Shown here: positions 9,187-17,294 of the stretch, in pieces
Position numbering within the stretch: the first letter of the stretch is position 1
How the letters are laid out: each line of letters starts with the position of its first letter
DNA from: Microbulbifer agarilyticus
GTDB lineage: Bacteria > Pseudomonadota > Gammaproteobacteria > Pseudomonadales > Cellvibrionaceae
Length of the DNA: 64,000 nt
Direction of reading: 5' to 3'
Assembly: GCF_019800665.1 (NCBI RefSeq)
Contig: NZ_JAHVKO010000004.1
Coordinates: forward strand, 620,001 to 684,000
Program-made: the position numbers and the translations under genes
Notes under the pieces: generated by a model
What the model was told of the DNA's origin: nothing
Databases searched by the model: none
The model's input: the letters and a program-made list of their open reading frames with translations, nothing else

Positions 9187-10392
9187 GTGACCGCTGTTGT
9201 AAATAGCCTGCAGGACTTTCTCGATGCGCGCCTGGCGGAACGCCGGGCGCAGCAGCTGTACCGCAAGCACAAAGTCCTCGCCGCTGCGCCGGGTCCTGTG
9301 GCCGAGGTGGATGGCCGTACCCTGGTTACCTTCAGCAGCAATGATTATCTCGGTCTCGCCACCCATCCCAACGTAATTGCCGCGCAGCAGCGCGGTGCCG
9401 CGCTGGGTGCCGGGGCCACCGCCTCGCATCTGGTCAATGGCCATTTCGATATTCACCAGCAACTGCAAAATAAGATTGCCGAAGTCACCGGCCGCGAAGC
9501 GGCGCTGCTGTTCGGCAGCGGCTATATGGCCAACGTTGGTGTTATCAATGCGCTGGTTGGCCGCAGTGATTTTGTGGTGCAGGACAAACTCAATCACGCC
9601 TCGCTAATTGATGGCGGGCGCATCTCCGGTGCCCAGTACCTGCGCTTTGCCCACAATGATCTGGAGGCTTTGGAAGTCCAGCTGTGCCGTGCACGGGAAA
9701 AAAACAGCGGAAAAATTCTGCTCGCCGTGGATGGTGTGTACAGCATGGACGGCGACACCGCACCGCTCGCGCAGATGGCCGCGCTGTGTCAGCGCTACGA
9801 CGCCTGGTTGATGGTGGATGAAGCCCACGGCTTTGGCGTGATGGGAAGCGTCGAGAATCCCAGCGCCGGCAGTGCCGCCGCCGCCGGGCTGGATCAGCAC
9901 AGTGCGCCCATCCTGATGGGTACCCTGGGTAAAGCGGCTGGCAATGCTGGTGCCTTTGTCGCGGGCTCAAAAGCGCTGATCGAATACCTTACCCAATTTG
10001 CCCGCACCTACATCTACACCACCGGTATGCCGCCGGCAGTGGCTGCCGGGTGCCTGCGCGCGCTCGAACTGATGCAGCAACAGCCATTGCGCGAGACCTT
10101 GCAGCAGCGCATTGATTATTTCCGCGAGCGCGCCGCGACGCTGCAGTTGCCACTGGAAAACTCCACCAGTGCCATTCAGCCCCTAGTGCTCGGCTGTGAG
10201 CAAACCGTGCTCGCCGTCGCCGAACGATTACAGGAAGCGGGCTTTCTGGTGGGCGCCATTCGTCCACCCACAGTACCTGCGGGCACCGCGCGTTTGCGCA
10301 TCACCCTTTCCGCTGCACACAGCGAGGCGCAGATCGATGGCCTGCTGCATGCACTGGTACAGGCACTGCGCGCGGTGGAGGCTCCGGCGTGA
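9187..10392 (+). CDS. bioF: 8-amino-7-oxononanoate synthase
   Basis: BioF joins pimeloyl-ACP and L-alanine with loss of CO2, using pyridoxal phosphate. The 401-residue protein shows the alpha-oxoamine synthase signatures FSSNDYLGL (about 49-57), VDEAHGFG (about 210-217) and the PLP lysine Lys249 in MGTLGKAAG. The GTG start lies 14 bp after bioB and has only a weak ribosome site, suggesting translational coupling. Its stop overlaps the start of bioHC. Confidence 0.96.
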   Translation: MTAVVNSLQDFLDARLAERRAQQLYRKHKVLAAAPGPVAEVDGRTLVTFSSNDYLGLATHPNVIAAQQRGAALGAGATASHLVNGHFDIHQQLQNKIAEVTGREAALLFGSGYMANVGVINALVGRSDFVVQDKLNHASLIDGGRISGAQYLRFAHNDLEALEVQLCRAREKNSGKILLAVDGVYSMDGDTAPLAQMAALCQRYDAWLMVDEAHGFGVMGSVENPSAGSAAAAGLDQHSAPILMGTLGKAAGNAGAFVAGSKALIEYLTQFARTYIYTTGMPPAVAAGCLRALELMQQQPLRETLQQRIDYFRERAATLQLPLENSTSAIQPLVLGCEQTVLAVAERLQEAGFLVGAIRPPTVPAGTARLRITLSAAHSEAQIDGLLHALVQALRAVEAPA

Positions 10393-12011
10393 CTTGTTCA
10401 ATGGGTGAAATTAAAAGTCTGGCGCTGATTCATGGTTGGGGCGGCGACTCCCGTTGCTGGCGGCCGTTGCTGGAGCAGTGGCAATCCATTGCCGGTACCT
10501 TTGCTGGCCCCATCGTAAATATAGATTTGCCGGGCTTTGGTGCGCGTATTCACGAGCCCTGGCCGCAAACCGAAACCCTGCTTGCCGAACTGGAAGCACA
10601 GCTGCCGCAAGACTGCCTGCTGCTTGGCTGGTCCCTGGGTGGGATGCTCGCGGTGCAGCTTGCCGAACGCAGCAAGCGGATTGGAAGTAACAAAGTGCGG
10701 GCACTGGTGACCATCGGTGCCAACGGGCGCTTTGTCGCCACAGAGGGCTGGCCGGCGGCTATGCCGGAAACGGTGTTCACAGATTTCTGTCGCGCCCAGC
10801 GTGAGGCGCCGGCAAAAAACATGCAGCGTTTTGCCGGCCTGCAGGCGCGCGGTGATTCCGAGATGCGCGGCTTGCTGAAAACGCTGAAGGCCGAGGTGCC
10901 CTCAGTAGTTCCACAAAGCTGGTCGCAGGCCCTCGAATGCCTGGGTAACCTGGATAACCGCGCACTGTTGGCGGTGCCTGCAGTGCCAACCCTACACCTG
11001 TTTGGTGAAGGTGATGCACTGGTACCTGTACAGGCTGCGAGCGCGTTGGAAGTGTTAGGTGCGTCGTGCAAGGTGATCCCGCAATCCGGGCACTGCCCGC
11101 ACCTGAGCCGTCCCGCGCAAGTTGCGCAGATCATTCGCGACTTTGTCGGTAATTCACTTCGCGAGTCTATTTTCGGCTATGCCTCTAACTCTGCCGCACC
11201 GCTGGAAAAAACTTCCGTGGCGCGGGCCTTTGGTCGCGCTGCAGCGAGTTATGACGCCGCTGCCCATCTGCAGCGCGCGGTCTGTCGCGAACTGCTTAGC
11301 CGCGCTCCGGAGCACCGTTCCCCAAGACGTATTCTCGATCTGGGCAGTGGTACCGGCTACGGCAGCGAGCTGCTACGCAAACGTTTCCCCGATGCGGAAA
11401 TTATCGCACTGGATATCGCCCCGCAGATGCTGCAGTTTGCCCGCGCACATCGCCCGGTGAGCAACGCCTATGTGGCGGCGGATGCAGAGCAGCTGCCGCT
11501 GGCGGACGCTTGTATCGATCTAGTGTTTTCCAGCTTTGCCCTGCAGTGGTGCTACCGGTTGCCGCAGTTGTTTGCGGAAATGCGCCGAGTGCTGGCGCCC
11601 GCCGGCGACATATTAATTTCCACGCTGCTACCGGGAACGCTCAGAGAGCTGGAGGCCAGTTGGGCGGCGGTGGATGACGCGATACACGTGAATCGTTTCT
11701 TGCCCGAGAGTGACTGGCACGGTGCCTGTGTGGCCAATCAGCTGCAAACAACCACCGCGGTCGAGCAGCGCGTACTGCATTTTGATGATGTGAAATCGCT
11801 GATGCGGGAACTTAAAAGCATTGGTGCACACAATGTGAATCGCGAAGCGGGCAAGGGGCTGCTGAGCCGGGCGAAATTGCGCAAGCTAACCGAAGCCTAT
11901 GAGAGCGAACGCACCGACGTAGGGCTGCCTGCGACCTATGAGGTGTTGTATTTACAGTTGGCGCATTCAGCCGCGGCCGCTTCAGCCCTTGATGCCGTCG
12001 CTCCGGGTTAA
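10389..12011 (+). CDS. bioHC: bifunctional pimeloyl-ACP methyl ester esterase / malonyl-ACP O-methyltransferase (BioH-BioC fusion)
   Basis: This 540-residue protein joins two biotin enzymes that are usually separate. Residues 1 to about 255 form the BioH alpha/beta hydrolase, with nucleophile Ser82 (GWSLGG), Asp209 (GEGDALV) and His235 (SGHCPH), which frees pimeloyl-ACP from its methyl ester. Residues from about 274 onward form the BioC methyltransferase, with the SAM motif LDLGSGTGYG (316-325), which methylates the malonyl starter to disguise it for fatty-acid synthesis. The GTG start overlaps the bioF stop; an ATG 12 bp later is an alternative. BioHC fusions are known from Saccharophagus and Teredinibacter. 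Putting the first and last pimelate steps in one polypeptide may limit loss of the intermediate. Confidence 0.95.
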   Translation: MTCSMGEIKSLALIHGWGGDSRCWRPLLEQWQSIAGTFAGPIVNIDLPGFGARIHEPWPQTETLLAELEAQLPQDCLLLGWSLGGMLAVQLAERSKRIGSNKVRALVTIGANGRFVATEGWPAAMPETVFTDFCRAQREAPAKNMQRFAGLQARGDSEMRGLLKTLKAEVPSVVPQSWSQALECLGNLDNRALLAVPAVPTLHLFGEGDALVPVQAASALEVLGASCKVIPQSGHCPHLSRPAQVAQIIRDFVGNSLRESIFGYASNSAAPLEKTSVARAFGRAAASYDAAAHLQRAVCRELLSRAPEHRSPRRILDLGSGTGYGSELLRKRFPDAEIIALDIAPQMLQFARAHRPVSNAYVAADAEQLPLADACIDLVFSSFALQWCYRLPQLFAEMRRVLAPAGDILISTLLPGTLRELEASWAAVDDAIHVNRFLPESDWHGACVANQLQTTTAVEQRVLHFDDVKSLMRELKSIGAHNVNREAGKGLLSRAKLRKLTEAYESERTDVGLPATYEVLYLQLAHSAAAASALDAVAPG

Positions 12012-12031
12012 GCGTCGGTGCAATTGCTCTA

Positions 12032-12934
12032 CTAATCCTCCGGAATAAACCCCACCACTCGTGTAGGCCCACCGCTGCCACCACGGATTTTCATCGGTAA
12101 TGCAATCAGCGTGAAGCCTTTCTCCGGCAGCGCCTGTAGGTTGGTTACGTTTTCCAGTGCGGGAACATTCCGCTTGAATAATTCGCGGTGCGCCTTGAAT
12201 AGTTTCGACGCGCCATAGTCGATACTCGGCGTGTCCAGCCCAACCGCTTTTATGCCGCGCTGGTCTGCGAGAAAGATCGCCGCCTCGGGTGACAGCCCGG
12301 GAAAGTTCAGTTTATCCACCGCCGCCTTGCCGCGCTCTGCGGTGCCCAGATATTTCACCGGGTCTGGCCAGTACTGCGCACTGCCGGTATCAAATAACAC
12401 GATCGTGTCTTTCTCGATTTTGCCGTGCTGCTGTTCCCAGCGCTCTATGTCGGCAACGCTGATCAGGTAGTTTCTATTGGCATCTTTGCCCGCTTGCGGA
12501 ATTTGTCCGGCGACCCGGATTACCACTGCGGGCCCGATCAATTGCTGCAGGGGTATCTGATCCACACTTTGCCGGCCGCGACCGAAATGCACCGGGGCAT
12601 CTACATGGGTGCCGCCGTGTTCGGCCGCCGCCAGGTTATACGCGGAATAGTAATACCCCTTGTCGGTTTCCCCGGCGAACACCGTGTCTTTGTGGAATTT
12701 GTCGGACGTGGGCCAGTAGAGGGTGTCATCGGCAAAATCGTGGGACAGGTCGACCCAGCGACCCTTGGGGAATCCTTCTGCGAGCGCGAAGCTCGCCCAG
12801 CAGAGCGCCACCACCACCGTGAGATGGCAGACGCCCGGCCAGAGAAAGTGCCAGAAGAAGCGCCAAAAGAGACGCCAGTTAAGATGACAAATGCGGTTCC
12901 ATGAAGCGGCGAAAAGAGTGAGCCTGTTGCGCAA
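12032..12934 (-). CDS. exported cyclase family protein (kynurenine-formamidase-like, PF04199 type)
   Basis: This 300-residue protein carries the metal-binding motif HGGTHVDAPVHF (residues 106-117), diagnostic of the cyclase/KynB family of metal-dependent hydrolases acting on amides or lactones. A hydrophobic segment ending ASFALA near residue 52 looks like a signal sequence for periplasmic export, preceded by an unusually long basic N-terminus rich in Trp and Phe. The start is TTG at 12934 with GGAGAG five bases upstream; no in-frame ATG lies before the signal region. Most characterised relatives are cytoplasmic, so the substrate is open. It converges with bioHC and has no tryptophan-degradation neighbours. 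Confidence 0.8.
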   Translation of the reverse strand: MRNRLTLFAASWNRICHLNWRLFWRFFWHFLWPGVCHLTVVVALCWASFALAEGFPKGRWVDLSHDFADDTLYWPTSDKFHKDTVFAGETDKGYYYSAYNLAAAEHGGTHVDAPVHFGRGRQSVDQIPLQQLIGPAVVIRVAGQIPQAGKDANRNYLISVADIERWEQQHGKIEKDTIVLFDTGSAQYWPDPVKYLGTAERGKAAVDKLNFPGLSPEAAIFLADQRGIKAVGLDTPSIDYGASKLFKAHRELFKRNVPALENVTNLQALPEKGFTLIALPMKIRGGSGGPTRVVGFIPED

Positions 12935-13043
12935 TGTTCTCTCCGATTGTTGTCATTTTTCGAGAGGCTTGGTCTTGAATCTACGCACGGCTGCGCAGAT
13001 AGTGGTGTGCAGTTATGCGACGCATTGAGGGACACCACAGCCT

Positions 13044-14162
13044 TTGAAAGCCTATACCAAAGCTCCACCTCTGCCAGTGGACCGGGCCCGCGCACTGGTG
13101 CTGGCGCGCCAATTTGTGCAGCAACCGTGGCCCGGCGATGTCGCTGACCTGATCGCCCATCTTGGCGCCTTACAGCTAGATGCGATTCAGGTGATCACCC
13201 GTGCCCATTTGCACCAGTTACATGTGCGCCTGGCCAGACCCGGTGAAACCAAGTTGATCCAGATGCTGGAGACCGCGGAGCGCGAGCGCCGGGTATTCGA
13301 GTATTGGTCCCACGCCGCCGCCTATTTGCCCATGCAGAGTTACCGCTTTGCCCGTGTGCGTATGGATCGTATTCGCGAAGGGCAGAAACACTGGTTCGAA
13401 AAAAATGCAAAGCTGTGCCGCTTTGTATTGGACCGAATTCGTGCGGAGGGCCCACTAAAGGCCAGCGATTTTGTGCGAGCAAAGGGTGGCTGGTGGAGTT
13501 GGAGCGAGGAGAAGAAGGCGCTCGAACAGCTTTTCCACGAGGGCGAGTTGATGGTGAGCCACCGCGAAGGCTTTCAGAAGGTGTTTGATCTGCCCGAGCG
13601 CCTGCTGCCATCCCAGGTCGAGACGGCAGCGGCGAGTGATGCGGAATATGGCCGCTATCTAGTGCGCAGTTTTTTAAATGCACAGGGGTTTGGCCGGGCA
13701 AACGAAATGTCGTATTTGCGCAAGCACGACAAGCCATTGATCAATGATGCCGTTGTCCAGATGAAGAAAACCGGGGAGTTGCTGGAGGTGGGCACGGAGC
13801 TGATGCTCGCGGAAGATCTGCACAGTGAGCCGCCGGCGGTGCCGCGCAAGGTGCGGTTACTCTCCCCGTTCGACCCACTGGTGTTGCAGCGCAAACGCCT
13901 GAAGCGTTTATTTGATTTTGCTTACCAGCTCGAGTGCTACGTACCCGAGCCAAAGCGCAGGTTTGGCTATTTCTGCCTGCCGATCTTGTACCGGGATGGG
14001 TTTGCTGGTGTTGTTGACCTGAAGGCGGATCGGGGTGCGGGGCTATTGCGCGTAAAAGCGTTGCACTGGCGGCAGCAACCGCGGGCGGGACTGATGTCTG
14101 GATTCAACAAGGCCCTCGCAGACTTCGCCCGCTATCACGGGGTCGCCTGCGAGGGCCTGTAA
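13044..14162 (+). CDS. AlkX/YcaQ-type DNA glycosylase (HTH_42 winged-helix family)
   Basis: This 372-residue protein belongs to the HTH_42 winged-helix family that includes E. coli YcaQ (AlkX) and Streptomyces AlkZ, which excise damaged bases and unhook interstrand crosslinks. The catalytic position reads QLD (residues 44-46, in GALQLDAIQ), the Q-aliphatic-D form known from the AlkX branch; AlkZ has Q-aliphatic-Q. Tandem winged helices and the C-terminal beta-barrel region (RLLSPFDPLV, FGYFCLPIL) are present and the length is normal. The best start is a TTG with a distant GAGG, so the first few residues are uncertain. It is a single-gene unit. Confidence 0.85.
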   Translation: MKAYTKAPPLPVDRARALVLARQFVQQPWPGDVADLIAHLGALQLDAIQVITRAHLHQLHVRLARPGETKLIQMLETAERERRVFEYWSHAAAYLPMQSYRFARVRMDRIREGQKHWFEKNAKLCRFVLDRIRAEGPLKASDFVRAKGGWWSWSEEKKALEQLFHEGELMVSHREGFQKVFDLPERLLPSQVETAAASDAEYGRYLVRSFLNAQGFGRANEMSYLRKHDKPLINDAVVQMKKTGELLEVGTELMLAEDLHSEPPAVPRKVRLLSPFDPLVLQRKRLKRLFDFAYQLECYVPEPKRRFGYFCLPILYRDGFAGVVDLKADRGAGLLRVKALHWRQQPRAGLMSGFNKALADFARYHGVACEGL

Positions 14163-14189
14163 ACCAATGGGGCTGCTTGTCGCTGGTGA

Positions 14190-14846
14190 TTACACCTGAA
14201 CCACGACATAGACCTCGCGGCCATCGCGCTGGGTCGGCATAAAGTAGTGGCCGCCGTAGCGGTAGTACTGGATGCCGTTGATCACTTCGGCGGTATAGCC
14301 AACCGGCAGCTCGTTGACTACCTGACCCGGCGAGTAGGCCTGTTGGGTCACGCCCACTACCGGGGCTGCTGCCACGGTAGTTACCGGTGCCGGAACCACC
14401 ACGTAGCGATTCATTTGTGGACGCCACTGATAGTAGGACGCACCGTACTGGTAATAGGTCAGTCCGCCGATCTGCACACGCACGGCGCTGCCGGGCAGGG
14501 TGAGTACTGCTGCACCCAGCGGCGCATCGACGACCACAAAGCCGGTTGGTGCCGGGCGGTAGTAGTAACCGCCGGAGTAGTAATAGGGCACTCCGCCCAC
14601 TGCCAGGTTCACGTAACCCGCCGGTAGTACCGGAACCGTTACCCCAATACTGATACGTGGCCCGCGATAACGGGGGCCCCAGTAGCCGCGCCCGTAGACC
14701 GGGCGGTAGCGTGGACCATAAGCCGGAAGGTGGCCGTGATGATGACCGCGGTGCCCGTGATGAGCCTCCGCAGGTGCGGCAAATGCAAAGGAAAGCAGTG
14801 CCGCGAGGCCTGCTCCCAGCAAGAGGTATTTAGCCGCTTTTTTCAT
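14190..14846 (-). CDS. exported DUF6515 family protein, copy 1
   Basis: This 218-residue protein has a clear signal peptide (residues 1-28, ending AEA) followed by a short His-rich segment, an Arg/Tyr/Pro/Gly-rich stretch and a Tyr-rich repeat domain. Segments such as GGVPYYYSGGYYYRP and IGGLTYYQYGASYYQW mark the DUF6515 type, in which a short beta-unit with aromatic residues repeats. The function is unknown. It is exported, probably to the periplasm or outer membrane. GGGGGAATTC precedes the ATG. A paralogue of the same domain lies at 20754-21512, on the far side of the polyamine operon. Confidence 0.75.
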   Translation of the reverse strand: MKKAAKYLLLGAGLAALLSFAFAAPAEAHHGHRGHHHGHLPAYGPRYRPVYGRGYWGPRYRGPRISIGVTVPVLPAGYVNLAVGGVPYYYSGGYYYRPAPTGFVVVDAPLGAAVLTLPGSAVRVQIGGLTYYQYGASYYQWRPQMNRYVVVPAPVTTVAAAPVVGVTQQAYSPGQVVNELPVGYTAEVINGIQYYRYGGHYFMPTQRDGREVYVVVQV

Positions 14847-14948
14847 GAATTCCCCCGCGAGCGAGTACTTACTATCTGTGCAAATAATAACCGCTTTTGG
14901 GGGTTCTTTCTAGCGAAGGACGGCGCGTCACCGTTAAGAATTGTCAGT

Positions 14949-15836
14949 TCAGCTGGCGTTCAGGTTGCGCTGTACTATGCCCATTAATTTGTACAACAGC
15001 TGCGCCGCACCGAACTCGTAGGCGTGGAAACCGCGGATGGGCGCGAACTCCAGCAGGTCGAAGCCGATGATCTCGCGCTGCCTGGCCACGGATTCAAACA
15101 GGTTCAGGGTCTGGTACCAGCCGAGACCACCCGGTACCGGGGTGCCGGTGGAGGGGAAGACCGATGGGTCCATGCCGTCGATATCTAGGGTGAAGAACAC
15201 TTTGCTGGGAAAATCCTGTGGCAGCTCGATGGATTGGATCTGGGTGGGCACCAGTTCGTGGGCGTCCATATAGCCAACCCCATACTGTTTGCGCGCCTCA
15301 ATCTCTTCTTCGCAGTACGCCCGGATACCCAGTTGATACAGCGGGATGCCCGCTTCGCACACTAGGCGCATCACACTTGCGTGACTGTGCTTGTGGCCTT
15401 CGTATCGGTCCCGCAGGTCGGCGTGTGCATCGATCTGCACCACACCGAAGTCTTTGATGCCCGCGTCCAGATAGCCCTTGATGATGCCCCAGGTGACCGA
15501 GTGTTCGCCGCCGATGCCAACGGGCATTTTGCCGAGCCGCAGGATTTCGCTGGTGGCGCTGGCGATATTCTCCATCACCTGCTCTGCTGGGCCGCTTACG
15601 TCCACCGCTTTGCGTGTGTAGATCCCGAGATCACAAGGGGAGGAAAAATTGTCGAAGGTCTCGAGCTGGTGGGATGCTTCAATGATTGCCGCTGGTCCTT
15701 TACCGGTCCCGCCTCCGTAGGAGACGGTCTCCTCATAGGGGATCGGTAGGATATGGAACAGCGCCTCTTCGGGTTTGGGCTGTTCGATTTCGGAGCCGAG
15801 GAAAATGTTGGGATCTTCTGTGTGCATGGGACTCAA
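14949..15836 (-). CDS. speB: agmatinase
   Basis: SpeB hydrolyses agmatine to putrescine and urea. The 295-residue protein has the binuclear-manganese motifs of ureohydrolases: GGEHSVTWG, DAHADLRD with HSHASVMR, and LDIDGMDPS. The start is a TTG at 15836 or an ATG three codons later. As the last gene of the minus-strand cluster speA, carboxynorspermidine synthase, carboxynorspermidine decarboxylase, speB, it supplies putrescine to the spermidine branch. A 189-bp gap holding a palindromic repeat separates it from the decarboxylase gene. Guanidinobutyrase or proclavaminate hydrolase are family alternatives, but the neighbour speA favours agmatine. Confidence 0.92.
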   Translation of the reverse strand: MSPMHTEDPNIFLGSEIEQPKPEEALFHILPIPYEETVSYGGGTGKGPAAIIEASHQLETFDNFSSPCDLGIYTRKAVDVSGPAEQVMENIASATSEILRLGKMPVGIGGEHSVTWGIIKGYLDAGIKDFGVVQIDAHADLRDRYEGHKHSHASVMRLVCEAGIPLYQLGIRAYCEEEIEARKQYGVGYMDAHELVPTQIQSIELPQDFPSKVFFTLDIDGMDPSVFPSTGTPVPGGLGWYQTLNLFESVARQREIIGFDLLEFAPIRGFHAYEFGAAQLLYKLMGIVQRNLNAS

Positions 15837-15856
15837 GTTCCGCGATTAACCATTGG

Positions 15857-15973
15857 TGGCGGCAGAGCGTCGGGTGCGGGTTTTCAGGACCGCTGTGAAC
15901 CCATCCCTGGGCGCTGCGGCGCAAACATCCTGTTTGCGACGCTCCTGAAAACCCGCACCCGACACTCAGCCTT
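15857..15973 (+). repeat. 119-bp-family three-way-junction palindrome, copy 1 (forward)
   Basis: Outer arms 15865-15889 and 15943-15967 pair at 24 of 25 positions. Inside are hairpin A (CCC-ATCCCT-GGG, 15900-15911) and hairpin B (CGCAAAC-ATCCT-GTTTGCG, 15920-15938). The ends are TGGCGG on the left and CCTT on the right. It lies between the carboxynorspermidine decarboxylase gene and speB, inside the presumed operon. Confidence 0.9.
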
Positions 15974-16025
15974 ATCATCAACTTTTGTGCCCCGTCGCTG
16001 GGTGAAACGAGCCGAGACGCAACTA

Positions 16026-17219
16026 TCAAGACAGACGGTTCTTAAAATCCTCATAGCCAAACTCTTTGACCATTCGGAGTTCATCCGTATCTGAATTCCA
16101 CAGCGCAATCGAAGGCAGCGGAATCCCATTAAACGTGTTGGTTTTGACCATGGTGTAGTAAGCCATCTCCTCAAACACCAAACGGTCGCCGATATTCAAT
16201 GGCTCGGCAAAGCTGTATTCACCAATCCGATCCCCCGCGAGGCAGCTCTGCCCGCCCAGTAAATAGGCGTGGGGCAATTCCTGGGGCAGGCTGGCACCGG
16301 TAATTTCCGGGCGGTAGGGCATTTCGATCACGTCGGGCATATGGCAGGTCGCGGAAACATCCAGAATCGCCTGTTGCTTGCCATTCCAGGTTAGATCGAT
16401 CACTTCACCCACCAGTACACCACAGAACAGGGCCACCGCTTCGCCAGGTTCGAGATAGACCTGCACATCGTGTTTTTGCGAGAAGGCTTTAACCGCATCA
16501 ATTAACGCTTCAACCTGATAATCCCGCCGAGTGATATGGTGGCCGCCACCAAAGTTGATCCACTCCATCTGTGGCAGCAGATCACCAAACTTCTTTTCCA
16601 CCGCCGCTATCGTGCGTTGCAGGGGCTCGAAATCCTGTTCACACAAGGTGTGGAAGTGCAGGCCGCTGATACCAGAGAGGTCTTCATCTTCAAACAGGGA
16701 GCGCACAATACCGAGACGTGAACAGGGCGCGCATGGATCGTAAATCGGTGTGTGGCCTTCCGAGTGCTCTGGATTGATACGCAGGCCAAAGCGCAACTCG
16801 GGCCGCTCCTTTTGTGCCGCAAGACACATGGGCTTGTAGCGCTGCCACTGGGAAAATGAGTTGAAAATAACGTGGTGTGCAAACTGAAGAATTTCCTCCA
16901 GTTCTTGCTCTTTGTAGCCCGCGCTGAAGACATGTACTTCCTTGCCAAGACCCTTGCCGCCGTATTCCTCGAAGCCGAGTTTTGCCTCGTTGATACCACT
17001 GGCACAGGTGCCGGACAGGTATTCGACGACGATGTGCCCGACGCTGAACATGGAGAAGGCTTTCAGTGCGGCGAGCACCTTGGCACCGCTGCGCTGCTGT
17101 ACATCGGCCAGCACTTCGAGGTTATCGCGCAGGGCAATTTCGTCGACCACAAAGCAGGGTGTGGGTACCCGGCTGGGGTCGAATTCACCAAAGTAGTCTC
17201 TGCGGGGTGTCAGATCCAT
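16026..17219 (-). CDS. nspC: carboxynorspermidine/carboxyspermidine decarboxylase
   Basis: NspC removes CO2 from carboxyspermidine (or carboxynorspermidine) to give spermidine (or norspermidine), using pyridoxal phosphate. The 397-residue protein has the alanine-racemase/DapDC fold: PLP lysine in LAALKAFSM (near residue 53), the glycine-rich INFGGGHH phosphate-binding segment and YLEPGEAV. The motif with the catalytic cysteine, GGQSCLAGD, lies near residue 325. It sits directly downstream of carboxynorspermidine synthase. Whether the main product is spermidine or norspermidine cannot be read from the sequence, but putrescine from SpeA and SpeB points to spermidine. Confidence 0.93.
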   Translation of the reverse strand: MDLTPRRDYFGEFDPSRVPTPCFVVDEIALRDNLEVLADVQQRSGAKVLAALKAFSMFSVGHIVVEYLSGTCASGINEAKLGFEEYGGKGLGKEVHVFSAGYKEQELEEILQFAHHVIFNSFSQWQRYKPMCLAAQKERPELRFGLRINPEHSEGHTPIYDPCAPCSRLGIVRSLFEDEDLSGISGLHFHTLCEQDFEPLQRTIAAVEKKFGDLLPQMEWINFGGGHHITRRDYQVEALIDAVKAFSQKHDVQVYLEPGEAVALFCGVLVGEVIDLTWNGKQQAILDVSATCHMPDVIEMPYRPEITGASLPQELPHAYLLGGQSCLAGDRIGEYSFAEPLNIGDRLVFEEMAYYTMVKTNTFNGIPLPSIALWNSDTDELRMVKEFGYEDFKNRLS

Positions 17220-17249
17220 AATTCAATTCATCCGCTGGAGTGCGAAAGC

Positions 17250-17277
17250 TCCGGGCTACGCGACGGTACGCCCGGGA
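17250..17277. other. intercistronic hairpin in the spe operon
   Basis: Between carboxynorspermidine synthase and nspC the sequence TCCGGGCTAC ... GTACGCCCGGGA can fold with a one-base bulge and a short loop. There is no U-tract, so it looks more like an mRNA processing or attenuation element than a full terminator. Confidence 0.4.
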
Positions 17278-17294
17278 TGTAAGCGGTGTTGGAA

